From Salimicrobium halophilum (GTDB lineage: Bacteria; Bacillota; Bacilli; Bacillales; Halobacillaceae): 64,000 nucleotides of DNA. A program made the position numbers and the translations under genes. The stretch covers positions 310,001-374,000 of the forward strand of contig NZ_FNEV01000001.1 in NCBI RefSeq assembly GCF_900100295.1. The letters run 5' to 3'. Under the pieces are notes generated by a model. The model ran no database searches, was not told where the DNA came from, and was given only the letters and a program-made list of their open reading frames with translations. Positions within the stretch are counted from its first letter, which is position 1; each line of letters begins with the position of its first letter. Below are positions 9,469-17,565 of this stretch, in pieces.

Positions 9469-9498
9469 TAGTTTTGTCTAAGCCGTAGGATATATTCA
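9469..9498 (-). promoter_or_regulatory. Candidate sigma-G promoter of sspM
   Basis: On the minus strand TGAATA is followed after 17 bases by AAAACTA. The sigma-G consensus is TGHATA and CATWHTA with 17-18 bases between, so the -35 is perfect and the -10 matches 5 of 7. It points at the sspM-like frame. Confidence 0.5.
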
Positions 9499-9539
9499 TC
9501 TGGTGACGAATAGAAGAGAGTAATAAGGAGGGAGCGGCT

Positions 9540-9803
9540 TTGAATAGAGAGACGGAATGGGAGCAAAGAATCCGGCATTTCAGGAAAAGCCTTTCGACAT
9601 TGGAAACGACTATGGATGAATCCGTTCATGAAGAAATGGAAGGATACAGGGAGAACCTTCGCTATATGGTGAAAGAGACGAAAGAAAAAGGACGTTTTAC
9701 TACTTCTTTGCTTCATGCTACGCTTGATGTTGAGGGAGAGGATGACCATGGACTTACAACAATCGACAATTCAATTGAAGGAAGCTATAGATACTCTACA
9801 TGA
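9540..9803 (+). CDS. Small hypothetical protein (87 aa), overlaps yppE
   Basis: Not recognised. The TTG start has AAGGAGGG eight bases upstream, a good initiation signal. The protein is hydrophilic and rich in Glu, Arg and Lys with probable helices (TEWEQRIRHFRKSLSTLE) and has no membrane segment. Its last 56 bases overlap the start of yppE in another frame, unusually long for a coupled pair; the C-terminal quarter may therefore be a late addition through loss of an earlier stop. The position suggests co-transcription with yppE. Confidence 0.55.
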   Translation: MNRETEWEQRIRHFRKSLSTLETTMDESVHEEMEGYRENLRYMVKETKEKGRFTTSLLHATLDVEGEDDHGLTTIDNSIEGSYRYST

Positions 9804-10095
9804 CAGGTACCTTGCGCACTCGGAACCTGCAGACCGCACGGATCACGAATTTTTCGAAAAAGTGAAAAGGGAAACGACGCCTCATTTCACACTGGCACAG
9901 GAATGGTTTGAACAAGCGGAGGTGTTCGTCAAGAGCAGGGAAGTAAGTGTACATCCCAACCAGATTCAATCGACACACGAAAATATAGAAATGCTCATCT
10001 TGCATTCCTACTACCTGGATGTCGATAAGAACAGGTATAAGAATCTGTACAATTCTTCTCATTATGTGCTGGATATGGTTCTCGATAATTTGTAG
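9748..10095 (+). CDS. yppE: YppE-like protein (DUF1798)
   Basis: 115 residues, all helical in appearance. The segments DHEFFEKVKRETTPHF, VHPNQIQSTHENIEMLILHSYY and DKNRYKNLYNSSHYVLD align with the layout of B. subtilis YppE, a small four-helix protein of unknown role encoded near recU. ATG at 9748 is chosen over 9742 because GGGAGAGG is six bases from it. No catalytic residue is evident. Confidence 0.7.
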   Translation: MDLQQSTIQLKEAIDTLHDRYLAHSEPADRTDHEFFEKVKRETTPHFTLAQEWFEQAEVFVKSREVSVHPNQIQSTHENIEMLILHSYYLDVDKNRYKNLYNSSHYVLDMVLDNL

Positions 10096-10102
10096 CATCG
10101 TG

Positions 10103-10140
10103 TGTAAACGCTTTACATGTGAGGGATTGTTTAATATAAT
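10103..10140 (+). promoter_or_regulatory. cdd promoter with a palindrome over the -35
   Basis: TTTACA at 10112 and TATAAT at 10135 are 17 bases apart. The -35 lies in the dyad TGTAAACGCTTTACA (10103-10117; 6-bp arms, central CGC). The dyad resembles LacI/GalR-family operators but has one base more than a standard CcpA cre site, so the regulator is open. Confidence 0.6.
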
Positions 10141-10142
10141 GA

Positions 10143-10571
<429 letters not shown>

Positions 10572-10584
10572 ATCGTTTCCCTGG

Positions 10585-10624
10585 AAACTCACTACACCTT
10601 ATACTAGTTGTAGTGAGTTTTTTT
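10585..10624 (+). terminator. Terminator after cdd
   Basis: A 12-bp stem (aaactcactaca with tgtagtgagttt) is followed by a T run. A GTG in the 3' arm is in frame with ypsA but is not its start. Confidence 0.85.
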
Positions 10625-10636
10625 GAGGTGATGACA

Positions 10637-11203
10637 ATGACGAAAAGAATGGCTGTAACAGGGTATAAATCACATGAACTCGGAATATTCTCTGATAATG
10701 ATCAGCGCGTTTCCTATATCAAAGAAGCAATCAGAAAAAGGATTCTCGCTTTTATCGAAGAAGGAGGCGAATGGATTCTGCTCTCCTGTCAACCCGGGGT
10801 CGAATTTTGGACGGCAGAGGTTGTGCTCGAGATGAAGCAGGAGTATGATATCTCTCTCGCTGTTCTGCCTCCGTTTGAAGGAGTGGAGGAACGTTGGCCG
10901 GAGAACGTGCAAATGGCGTATCAGGAAATTTTATCAGAAGCCGATTTTTTCAAAACGATCTATAAAGGCGGGTATCAGGGGCCTTTTCAATTCAAAGCGA
11001 AAGACCGCTTCATCATCGACCATACGGATAAAGCCCTCGTGTTATATGATGAAGAGACGCCTGGAACGCCGAAGTTCTTTCTCGAGATTGCCCGTTTAGC
11101 AGATGGATACGAGGTGGAATGGATCACTCCTGAAGATCTGCAGGATGTGGTGGAGGAACTGGAATGGACCGACCCCGGCATGTTCGATGAAGATGCACAT
11201 TGA
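10637..11203 (+). CDS. ypsA: YpsA, SLOG-family nucleotide-binding protein
   Basis: 188 residues of the YpsA/SLOG superfamily, Rossmann-like. Marks are VTGYKSHELGIF at the start and WILLSCQPGVEFWTAEVVLEM in the middle (family pattern GxxxGVExWAAE). YpsA of B. subtilis affects cell division when overproduced, and here as there it precedes gpsB. ATG 10637 is six bases from GAGGTG, whereas ATG 10631 abuts it. The middle carries SCQPG where I recall SGQLG in B. subtilis. Confidence 0.85.
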   Translation: MTKRMAVTGYKSHELGIFSDNDQRVSYIKEAIRKRILAFIEEGGEWILLSCQPGVEFWTAEVVLEMKQEYDISLAVLPPFEGVEERWPENVQMAYQEILSEADFFKTIYKGGYQGPFQFKAKDRFIIDHTDKALVLYDEETPGTPKFFLEIARLADGYEVEWITPEDLQDVVEELEWTDPGMFDEDAH

Positions 11204-11259
11204 CAGACGTAGTTAGTTTTGAAAGAATATAGGTACTTGCTGGATAAGAGGTGAATGGA

Positions 11260-11613
11260 ATGACGGAGGATCGATTTCATTTAACAGGAAAAGAAATATT
11301 GGAGAAAGATTTTAAGACTTCCATGAGAGGTTACAATCAGGAAGAAGTGGATGAGTTTCTCGATTTGGTGATAAAGGACTATGAGCAGTATGATGAACTG
11401 ATTAAGGATCTGAAAGCGGAAAACGAGCGGCTGAAAAAGAGTAGATCTGTATCTGCGGGACAGGGACAGGTGGAACGACAGGAAACGAGATCGAGACAGT
11501 CGACTCCGACCAACCAGTCCAATCCATCGAACCACCAGGTCAATTACGATATCCTGAAACGCCTTTCCAATTTAGAAAAAGCGGTGTTCGGTAATCGTTA
11601 CGCAGATGAATAA
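11260..11613 (+). CDS. gpsB: GpsB cell-division and cell-wall coordinator
   Basis: 117 residues. The DivIVA-like N-terminal coiled coil (LTGKEILEKDFKTSMRGYNQ followed by EEVDEFLDLV) binds PBP tails, and the C-terminal trimerisation segment is NYDILKRLSNLEKAVFG. A polar Gln/Ser/Thr-rich linker (about residues 64-92) makes it somewhat longer than the 98-residue B. subtilis protein. ATG at 11260 has AGAGGTG six bases away. GpsB works with PBP1A, encoded 3 kb upstream. Confidence 0.93.
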   Translation: MTEDRFHLTGKEILEKDFKTSMRGYNQEEVDEFLDLVIKDYEQYDELIKDLKAENERLKKSRSVSAGQGQVERQETRSRQSTPTNQSNPSNHQVNYDILKRLSNLEKAVFGNRYADE

Positions 11614-11622
11614 TATTTCCAG

Positions 11623-11651
11623 GTGACAACACGCCGTTTTTTTGGTAAAAT
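11623..11651 (+). promoter_or_regulatory. rnpB promoter
   Basis: GTGACA and TAAAAT are separated by 17 bases, each one base from the sigma-A consensus. The predicted start near 11658 lies just before the P1 helix of RNase P RNA. Confidence 0.7.
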
Positions 11652-11663
11652 GTCTTTTCGGAT

Positions 11664-12064
11664 GATTAGAGATGCTGAGGTAATCGCTGCTTGTCATAAG
11701 CAGAGGAAAGTCCATGCTCGCACAAGCTGAGATGCTTGTAGTGTTCGTGCCAGACGAAATCATAAGTCTGGGTAGTGCGCCATGCGCACTAACGGCAGAG
11801 AAAAGACCTGTGTCCTTCAGGATATGGTCTGATTATCTTGAAAGTGCCACAGTGACGAAGCTGGAGTAGAAATACTCCAGGTGGAACGAGGTAAACCCCT
11901 CGAGCGAGCAACCCAAACGTAGGTAGGGGCACTCTTTCGAAGGAACGAAACGGAGAAAGAGGCTGAATTCTTTCAGCAGATAGATGATTACCACCGGAGT
12001 ACGAGGCTGACCACCGTTTGCAGTACAAAGGTACAGAACATGGCTTACCAAGCATCTCTGGGTC
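11664..12064 (+). ncRNA. rnpB: RNase P RNA, Bacillus type (class B)
   Basis: The catalytic RNA that matures tRNA 5' ends. Conserved blocks seen in order are GAGGAAAGTCCATGCTCGCA near 11701, TAGTGTTCGTGCC, GAAAGTGCCACAGTGACGAAG near 11840 (19 bases of it are invariant), GTAAACCCCTCGAGCGAG, AACCCAAA, AGATAGATGATTACC and the closing ACATGGCTTACC. The P1 helix pairs agagatgct (11668) with agcatctct (12051). Length of about 400 bases matches the B type. Ends are set from P1 and are approximate. Confidence 0.96.
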
Positions 12065-12080
12065 TTACATAAGATTTGTC

Positions 12081-12120
12081 CCCTCCTTTATGGTAGGATT
12101 ACCGTAATGGAGGGTTTTTT
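12081..12120 (+). terminator. Terminator after rnpB
   Basis: A long hairpin (CCCTCC outer stem, TTATGGTA/TACCGTAA inner stem with one G:U) is followed by six T. Confidence 0.88.
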
Positions 12121-12147
12121 ACTATAAATATCAGGGATGTGAGAAGT

Positions 12148-13275
12148 GTGCAGAAAATCACGTTAATAGCGACAGCCGCCATGGGGCTTGAAGGAATCGT
12201 CGGTCAGGAGTTGAGGGACCTCGGCTATGAAAATGTGCAGGTGGAAAATAGCCGCGCCATTTTTGAAGCGACTCCGGCCGATATTCCTCGTGTCAACCTC
12301 TGGCTCCGTTCCGCCGATCGCGTGAAACTTCTTGTGGGTAAATTCAATGCCTACAGTTTTGATGAATTGTTTGAAGAAACGAAAGCTCTACCTTGGGAGA
12401 AATTCATTTCGGAAGACGGAGAATTTCCGGTTGTAGGAAAATCGAAGAAATCGAAACTTTATAGTGTTCCTGATTGTCAGGCCATCGTCAAAAAAGCGAT
12501 TGTAGAGCGTATGAAGCAGAAATACGGGATTGCCAACCGCCTGGAAGAGACGGGAGCCTTTTACCGCGTTGAAGTGGCGATCAATAAAGATGAGGCCTGG
12601 CTCACGATCGATACCTCGGGAGCAGGACTGCATAAACGTGGATACCGGATCGGACAGGGGGAAGCGCCGCTCAAGGAGACCCTGGCGGCTGCTCTCATTC
12701 AGGTCACGAACTGGCGCGGAGATACGCCTTTTGTCGATCTTTTCTGCGGTTCCGGTACCATCCCGATCGAAGCGGCGCTCATCGGCCAGAATATCGCTCC
12801 CGGTTTCAACAGGGAGTTCGCTTCTGAACAATGGTCTTTCGTTTCAGACAGCTATTGGGATCAGGCTTTCCAGGAAGCGGAAGATAAGGCGGAGTATGAC
12901 AAGCCGATTGATATAACAGGGATGGATATCGACCCGAAAATGATCGAAATCTCAAAAGCCAACGCTCTCGAAGCGGGGCTCGGGGAATTGGTCCCTTTCA
13001 AACAGATGCAGGCGAGAGACTTCAAGCCTCGTGATAAAGGGGGCTACCTCGTTTCCAACCCACCTTACGGAGAAAGAATCGGTGACAGGAAAGAGGTGGA
13101 AGAGATATACCGTCAACTCGGTGGTGTCATGAAGGATCATCCGACATGGAGCGTCTATCTTCTGACCGCGCATCCTCAGTTCGAAAAAGTTTATGGGACG
13201 ACAGCAACGAAGAAGAGAAAGCTGTTCAACGGGTTCATTGAAACGACCTATTATCAGTTCTTTGGTAAAAAATAA
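12148..13275 (+). CDS. ypsC: THUMP-domain class I RNA methyltransferase (RlmL/YpsC family)
   Basis: 375 residues. An N-terminal ferredoxin-like/THUMP region (ATAAMGLEGIVGQELRDLGY) precedes a Rossmann methyltransferase domain with the SAM motif FVDLFCGSGTIPIEAAL and the catalytic SNPPYGERIG, characteristic of N2-guanine rRNA methylation. The GTG at 12148 is preferred over 12139 because the family protein begins a few residues before TLIATA. It follows rnpB as in Bacillus. The exact 23S target is not shown by sequence. Confidence 0.9.
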   Translation: MQKITLIATAAMGLEGIVGQELRDLGYENVQVENSRAIFEATPADIPRVNLWLRSADRVKLLVGKFNAYSFDELFEETKALPWEKFISEDGEFPVVGKSKKSKLYSVPDCQAIVKKAIVERMKQKYGIANRLEETGAFYRVEVAINKDEAWLTIDTSGAGLHKRGYRIGQGEAPLKETLAAALIQVTNWRGDTPFVDLFCGSGTIPIEAALIGQNIAPGFNREFASEQWSFVSDSYWDQAFQEAEDKAEYDKPIDITGMDIDPKMIEISKANALEAGLGELVPFKQMQARDFKPRDKGGYLVSNPPYGERIGDRKEVEEIYRQLGGVMKDHPTWSVYLLTAHPQFEKVYGTTATKKRKLFNGFIETTYYQFFGKK

Positions 13276-13278
13276 TGG

Positions 13279-13320
13279 AAAAAACCGTTTTTCTGATCGG
13301 CATCAGGAAAACGGTTTTTT
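13279..13320 (+). terminator. Terminator after ypsC
   Basis: Arms aaaaccgtttt and aaaacggtttt enclose ctgatcggcatcag, itself a short inner stem, and a T run follows. Confidence 0.85.
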
Positions 13321-13343
13321 AATACCTGGATTATTCATATTTA

Positions 13344-13361
13344 TACTTAGTAGCAACTCCG
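13344..13361 (-). repeat. Ter-like element A
   Basis: Read on the minus strand the core is CGGAGTTGCTACTAAGTA, identical to element D and one base from element B. It sits between the convergent ypsC and ypdQ genes, 26 kb left of dif, and has the same orientation as element B. It contains the small dyad TACT-A-AGTA. Confidence 0.65.
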
Positions 13362-13419
13362 AAATATAAATGAAAAAATTCTAAACATCATCATAAAAAA
13401 AGAGCTGATACCGATTCCA

Positions 13420-13830
13420 TTAATCAGCATCGCTCTTATATACATGTTGCCGCAAAGCAGCTTTCGACAGATCATCGGCATTCTTGTTTTCCTTTTCGGG
13501 AATCCATTTCATGAAAACGAACGAGAAATGGTCGCTCAACTGCTGCAATTCAGTTAAATAGGGGAGGAACCGCTTATTTTTCGAGGAATTCATCTCGAAT
13601 GTATCCACGACGATCTTGGAATCGGTTCTGAGGGATATGATTTCTCCCGGGTAGAGATCCCTGCAGATTCTGAGAGCATAGCAGGCACTGGCGAATTCTC
13701 CTTCATGGTTCGAAAGCTCCCCCATGTAGGCAGAATAAGAGTTTTTCGCTGTGCCATTTTTAATGAAGACTCCGGCATAGCTCGGGCCGGGGTCTCCTTT
13801 TGTAGCTGCATCTGTGTAAACCTCTATCAT
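13420..13830 (-). CDS. ypdQ: RNase H-like protein YpdQ
   Basis: 136 residues with an RNase HI fold. Acidic positions match the metal site: D7 in VYTDAATKGDPGP, E in NHEGEFAS, D in LRTDSKIVV and D in NADDLSKAA. It could hydrolyse RNA in RNA:DNA hybrids, but the substrate is unproven. The ATG at 13830 has AAGGAGTG at good distance; a GTG in frame at 13839 lies inside that Shine-Dalgarno. ypdP follows upstream at five bases, the B. subtilis pair order. Confidence 0.85.
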   Translation of the reverse strand: MIEVYTDAATKGDPGPSYAGVFIKNGTAKNSYSAYMGELSNHEGEFASACYALRICRDLYPGEIISLRTDSKIVVDTFEMNSSKNKRFLPYLTELQQLSDHFSFVFMKWIPEKENKNADDLSKAALRQHVYKSDAD

Positions 13831-13835
13831 TGCTG

Positions 13836-14513
13836 TCACTCCTTAATATTAAAGGACTTCGCTGCATATAAGAACGGGGTGTCGAGTGCCGAAACGATGA
13901 ATTTGATGAAATACGTCGTCCAGAAAATCTCGAGCCATACGCCGAAAGGATATAACCCGTAGAAGGCGATACCACAAAACACGGCCGTATCGAGCAGCTG
14001 ACTGATCATCGTACTGCCGTTGTTCCGGATCCACAGCTGGTTGTCGTTAGGGAAAACTTTTTTAAGAAAAGCATAGAGCCAGACGTCGAAATATTGACTG
14101 ACGATATAAGCGAGCATGCTTCCGAGAGCAATCTGTGGGACGATTCCGAACAGGGTTTCAATCGCTGATTGTGCGATGTCACTCTCTGCGGGTAGAAACC
14201 TCAACGCAAACTGCATCATAATGGTCATTGTGACCAAAGCGGAGAAACCTAGCCAGACGGCTTTTTTGGCTGAGGACTTTCCGTATCTTTCATTGAGTAT
14301 ATCCGTAGCAAGGAAGGCGGTACCATATATGATGTTTCCGAGCGTGGCAGTCAATCCAAACAGTTCTACTGTTTTGACGACCTGGATATTCGCTACAACC
14401 GTAGCCATGCCAATCCAGACGAAAAGACCATATTTTCCGAATAGACGGTAAATGATGAGCAACAGACTGAAATTGACGAGAGCAAAGATGATCCATAATA
14501 ATTCGTTGAACAT
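13836..14513 (-). CDS. ypdP: Queuosine-precursor transporter (YhhQ/DUF165 family)
   Basis: 225 residues with about six membrane helices. The family signature lies in IIYGTAFLATDILNERYGK and later in DTAVFCGIAFYG. YhhQ proteins import preQ0 or preQ1, precursors of the tRNA base queuosine. This fits the probable preQ1 riboswitch directly upstream. TAAGGAGG lies eight bases before the ATG and would be covered by the riboswitch tail. Confidence 0.88.
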   Translation of the reverse strand: MFNELLWIIFALVNFSLLLIIYRLFGKYGLFVWIGMATVVANIQVVKTVELFGLTATLGNIIYGTAFLATDILNERYGKSSAKKAVWLGFSALVTMTIMMQFALRFLPAESDIAQSAIETLFGIVPQIALGSMLAYIVSQYFDVWLYAFLKKVFPNDNQLWIRNNGSTMISQLLDTAVFCGIAFYGLYPFGVWLEIFWTTYFIKFIVSALDTPFLYAAKSFNIKE

Positions 14514-14520
14514 GTTTTAA

Positions 14521-14561
14521 TCCTCCTTAGTTTTGATGACGCGGGAGTTTGCGAACCGCGA
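14521..14561 (-). promoter_or_regulatory. Probable preQ1-I riboswitch controlling ypdP
   Basis: On the minus strand a 5-bp stem CGCGG/CCGCG encloses TTCGCAAACTC and is followed by an A-rich tail ending AAAACTAAGGAGG, which is the Shine-Dalgarno of ypdP. This matches the small preQ1-I layout: a GG-TTC entry to the loop, AAC on its far side, then an AAAACTAAGG-like tail. The element lies 10-60 bases downstream of a strong promoter. An alternative hairpin (GAGTTT/AAACTC) overlaps it. The call is by pattern and gene context. Confidence 0.68.
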
Positions 14562-14579
14562 AAACTCTGACAAATGGAC

Positions 14580-14608
14580 ATTATACGGAGGAAAGGCGGA
14601 AGTTGCAA
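14580..14608 (-). promoter_or_regulatory. Promoter of ypdP
   Basis: TTGCAA, 17 bases, TATAAT on the minus strand. The expected start is about 10 bases before the riboswitch. Confidence 0.72.
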
Positions 14609-14643
14609 CAGCTTTCTCTTTTATCCGATGGGGCAGCAGTACG

Positions 14644-14675
14644 AAAAAAAGGCGACAGCTTGTAAGCTGTCGCCT
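14644..14675 (-). terminator. Terminator of the cold-shock gene
   Basis: A 10-bp perfect stem (ggcgacagct with agctgtcgcc) and a 4-base loop, with seven T on the minus strand. Confidence 0.9.
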
Positions 14676-14691
14676 TTGTCGTTTGTTTTAT

Positions 14692-14892
14692 TTATTGTTT
14701 AACAACGTTAGCCGCTTGTGGACCACGGTCGCCTTCAACGATTTCGAAAGTTACTTCTTGACCTTCTTCAAGAGACTTGAAACCTTCTTCTTGGATAGCG
14801 GAGAAGTGTACGAATACATCGTTTCCTTCTTCTACCTGGATGAAGCCATAACCTTTTTCTGCGTTAAACCATTTTACTGTACCGTTTTGCAT
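14692..14892 (-). CDS. Cold-shock protein, CspA family
   Basis: 66 residues, a single OB-fold cold-shock domain. RNP1 is KGYGFIQV and RNP2 is VFVHFSAI, both intact, in the standard order [17 protein letters not shown]. Such proteins act as RNA chaperones in the cytoplasm. The start at 14892 has TAGGAGG nine bases upstream and gives the exact family length. Which B. subtilis paralogue (CspB, C or D) it corresponds to is unclear. Confidence 0.95.
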   Translation of the reverse strand: MQNGTVKWFNAEKGYGFIQVEEGNDVFVHFSAIQEEGFKSLEEGQEVTFEIVEGDRGPQAANVVKQ

Positions 14893-15083
14893 TTTAAAAA
14901 TCCTCCTAGAACTTGCACGTAACACGTGATTTTACAAATAAAATACGGAATAAAACCCAAAAAAGTCCCTAAAAAGAGTGCGGAATATAAAATCTAAGCA
15001 CTTCTTATAGGAACTACCTTTGTTTTATGATTCCGTTCTTATTTGCTTATTCTTAATATATCTTATCTCCATCCATGAGTCAA
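14893..15083 (-). promoter_or_regulatory. Promoter and long 5' leader of the cold-shock gene
   Basis: TTGACT and TATATT (minus strand, 15055-15083) are 17 bases apart. The start would be near 15047, giving a leader of about 155 bases, typical of cold-shock mRNAs. The leader has one CGGAAT block and two ATTCCG blocks (in TATATTCCGC and TTATTCCGT), so two mutually exclusive stems are possible. The rest of this intergenic stretch holds no gene. Confidence 0.65.
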
Positions 15084-15159
15084 TATGTACATAGAAATTA
15101 ATTTTATTTTCTATTCAAAAACATTATAATAAAAGCATGGAAGAGGAGGAATAAGGGAG

Positions 15160-16008
15160 ATGAATATAAATATAGGTCTTACGGGATGGAGTGATCATCC
15201 GTCTCTGTATGAAGAATCTGTGCGCTCTCATGAAAAGCTTCAGGCATATGCTTCTCACTTTCCGGTCGTAGAAGTGGACACGGCCTTTTATGCCATTCAA
15301 AAAAAAGAATACTACGAGAAATGGGTAAGGGAGACGCCGGAGAGCTTTTCTTTCGTCGTCAAAGCTTTCCAGGGACTCACTGGACACGACAGGGAAACGA
15401 GAACGAAGAAAGAAGCCCGCGAGCTTATAGAGGCATACATCGATTCCGTGTCTCCGGTGGTGGAGGCCGGTAAATTGAATGCTCTTCTTTTTCAGTTTCC
15501 TCCATGGTTTGATGTAAAAAAAGAGAATATCCAAAGAATGAGGCAACTGAGAGAATGGCTCGAAGACTATCCGGTAGCCATCGAGTTCAGGAACCAAAGT
15601 TGGTATAGAGATGCTTACCGCAAGAAGACGTTGCAATTTCTCGAGGAGGAATCTTTCATTCATACGGTTTGTGATGAGCCACAGGCCGGGGAAGGTTCGG
15701 TACCGGCAGTCGTAGAGGCGACCCATCCGGAAAAGACATTGATCCGTCTCCACGGAAGGAATGTTCACGGGTGGAACAAGAACGGCAACCAGAATTGGAG
15801 AGCCGTAAGGTTTTTGTATAATTACCGGGAAGAAGAATTGAAGGAGTGGATTCCTTCCATTCATCGCTTACTTGACCAATCTAAGGCTGTAACGATGCTT
15901 TTCAATAATAATTCAGCTCACGATGCTGCCCCGAATGCCAAGCAGATGATGGAATATCTCGGCGTCTCCTACGAAGATCTGAACCCCAGACAGTTGGGAT
16001 TGTTCTAA
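15160..16008 (+). CDS. DUF72-family protein (YunF-like)
   Basis: 282 residues with a TIM-barrel-like layout. Marks of DUF72 are the opening IGLTGWSDH, the region FPVVEVDTAFYAI near residue 35, the stretch ALLFQFPPWF near 110, VAIEFRNQSWY near 144 and LIRLHGRN near 195. No biochemical role is known. AGGGAG lies upstream and a TATAAT box at about 15124 is divergent from the cold-shock promoter. It abuts the HD-domain gene. Confidence 0.85.
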   Translation: MNINIGLTGWSDHPSLYEESVRSHEKLQAYASHFPVVEVDTAFYAIQKKEYYEKWVRETPESFSFVVKAFQGLTGHDRETRTKKEARELIEAYIDSVSPVVEAGKLNALLFQFPPWFDVKKENIQRMRQLREWLEDYPVAIEFRNQSWYRDAYRKKTLQFLEEESFIHTVCDEPQAGEGSVPAVVEATHPEKTLIRLHGRNVHGWNKNGNQNWRAVRFLYNYREEELKEWIPSIHRLLDQSKAVTMLFNNNSAHDAAPNAKQMMEYLGVSYEDLNPRQLGLF

Positions 16009-16608
16009 ATGGTCCTGTCTCCTGAGGCAAGAAATCGTATAAAAGTGTATGTATCAAAGTGGCACTCTCACGATAATACTGGCCACGATACAAGTCACGT
16101 ACAGCGTGTCGTAGCTAATACTCGGGTAATAGCGGAATCAGAAGGGGCCGACCTTGAAAAATCGGAGCTGGCTGCCTGGCTCCACGACATCGACGACCCG
16201 AAACTGACGGCAGATCAGGCAGAAGCAAGAAAGAGTCGGAATAATATGCTACGGCGCTTAGGTTTTTCTGAAGAGAGGATTACAGATACAGAAAAAATTA
16301 TAGCTTCCGTCTCTTTTTCAAATGGAGAAAACGTTGTATCCTTAGAACAGAAAGTGGTGCAGGATGCAGACCGTCTGGACGCCATCGGAGCGATAGGGAT
16401 CGCCAGAGCGTTCAGCTACGGTGCAGCTAATGGACAAAGCATGGATGAGACGCTTCGCCATTTCGAGGAGAAACTTCTTCGTGTAAAAGCGTTGCTTTGG
16501 ACGGATGCAGCTAAAAAAGAAGCTGTAAAGCGCCACCAGTTCATGAAGGCGTACCTCATGCGTCTTGATGAAGAGATGAATTTCGGTGAAGGGGAGTTTC
16601 GATTATGA
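16009..16608 (+). CDS. ypgQ: HD-domain phosphohydrolase (YpgQ-like)
   Basis: 199 residues of the HD superfamily. Metal ligands are H in [10 protein letters not shown], the HD pair in [11 protein letters not shown] and the D in [14 protein letters not shown]. These enzymes hydrolyse nucleotides; YpgQ of B. subtilis is described as a pyrophosphohydrolase. The ATG directly follows the stop of the DUF72 gene with only a weak GGGATT upstream, so translation is probably coupled. Its end overlaps thyA by four bases, a nucleotide-metabolism context. Confidence 0.85.
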   Translation: MVLSPEARNRIKVYVSKWHSHDNTGHDTSHVQRVVANTRVIAESEGADLEKSELAAWLHDIDDPKLTADQAEARKSRNNMLRRLGFSEERITDTEKIIASVSFSNGENVVSLEQKVVQDADRLDAIGAIGIARAFSYGAANGQSMDETLRHFEEKLLRVKALLWTDAAKKEAVKRHQFMKAYLMRLDEEMNFGEGEFRL

Positions 16609-17555
16609 GTGAACAGGCATACCTGGATCTTTGCCGGCATGTTTTACATAATGGGAAGGATAAGGAAGATCGCACAGGTACAGGCACACGTTCTATATTC
16701 GGTCATCAGATGAGATTCGATCTCGAAGAAGGGTTTCCGCTGATTACGACGAAACGCGTGCCATTTCGGTTGATATGGAGTGAACTTCTCTGGTTCATCA
16801 AAGGAGATACGAACATCCGTTTCCTTCTGGAGCATAACAATAACATCTGGAATGAATGGGCATTTGAAACATGGGTGGAAAGTGAAGAATATGATGGTCC
16901 TGATATGAAGGATTTCGGGTTACGGAGACTATCGGATGAAGCATTCGCTGAAGATTATAAAATACAGATGGATAACTTCAAACGGAATATACTTGAAGAT
17001 CAGGAGTTCGCAGAAAAATACGGAGACCTCGGCAATGTGTACGGAAAACAGTGGCGAGAATGGATGACGGCAAGAGGAGAAACGATCGATCAGCTGAAAG
17101 ATGTGATCGAAGCCATCAAACATAACCCTGATTCGAGAAGACATATCGTCACAGCGTGGAATCCGGAAGATGTTCCGGGTATGGCCTTGCCGCCATGCCA
17201 CACGATGTTCCAGTTCTATGTCCAGGATGGAAAGCTTTCCTGTCAGCTCTATCAGCGGAGCGGGGATATCTTTCTGGGGGTTCCGTTCAATATTGCAAGC
17301 TACGCCTTATTGACCCATCTGGTGGCCAATGAGTGTGGTCTCGAGCCGGGAGAATTCATCCATACGTTCGGAGATGCCCACATTTATCACAATCATTTTT
17401 CTCAAGTGGAAGAACAGTTGGCGCGATTACCGAAGAGGCTGCCGCAGGTATCTCTTCGTGCTCCGCATAAAACGATTTTTGAATTATCGTATGAAGACGT
17501 CACGATAGAAGATTACGACCCGCATCCGGGAATAAAAGCCCCGGTAGCTGTATAG
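16605..17555 (+). CDS. thyA: Thymidylate synthase
   Basis: 316 residues. It methylates dUMP to dTMP with methylenetetrahydrofolate. The nucleophilic cysteine is in [13 protein letters not shown]; other marks are [40 protein letters not shown] and HIYHNH. It is the long form, with an insertion of about 50 residues after the N-terminal third (as in Lactobacillus), unlike the 264-residue ThyB. It overlaps ypgQ and precedes dihydrofolate reductase by 10 bases, its pathway partner. Confidence 0.97.
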   Translation: MSEQAYLDLCRHVLHNGKDKEDRTGTGTRSIFGHQMRFDLEEGFPLITTKRVPFRLIWSELLWFIKGDTNIRFLLEHNNNIWNEWAFETWVESEEYDGPDMKDFGLRRLSDEAFAEDYKIQMDNFKRNILEDQEFAEKYGDLGNVYGKQWREWMTARGETIDQLKDVIEAIKHNPDSRRHIVTAWNPEDVPGMALPPCHTMFQFYVQDGKLSCQLYQRSGDIFLGVPFNIASYALLTHLVANECGLEPGEFIHTFGDAHIYHNHFSQVEEQLARLPKRLPQVSLRAPHKTIFELSYEDVTIEDYDPHPGIKAPVAV

Positions 17556-17565
17556 GAGGAATTCG

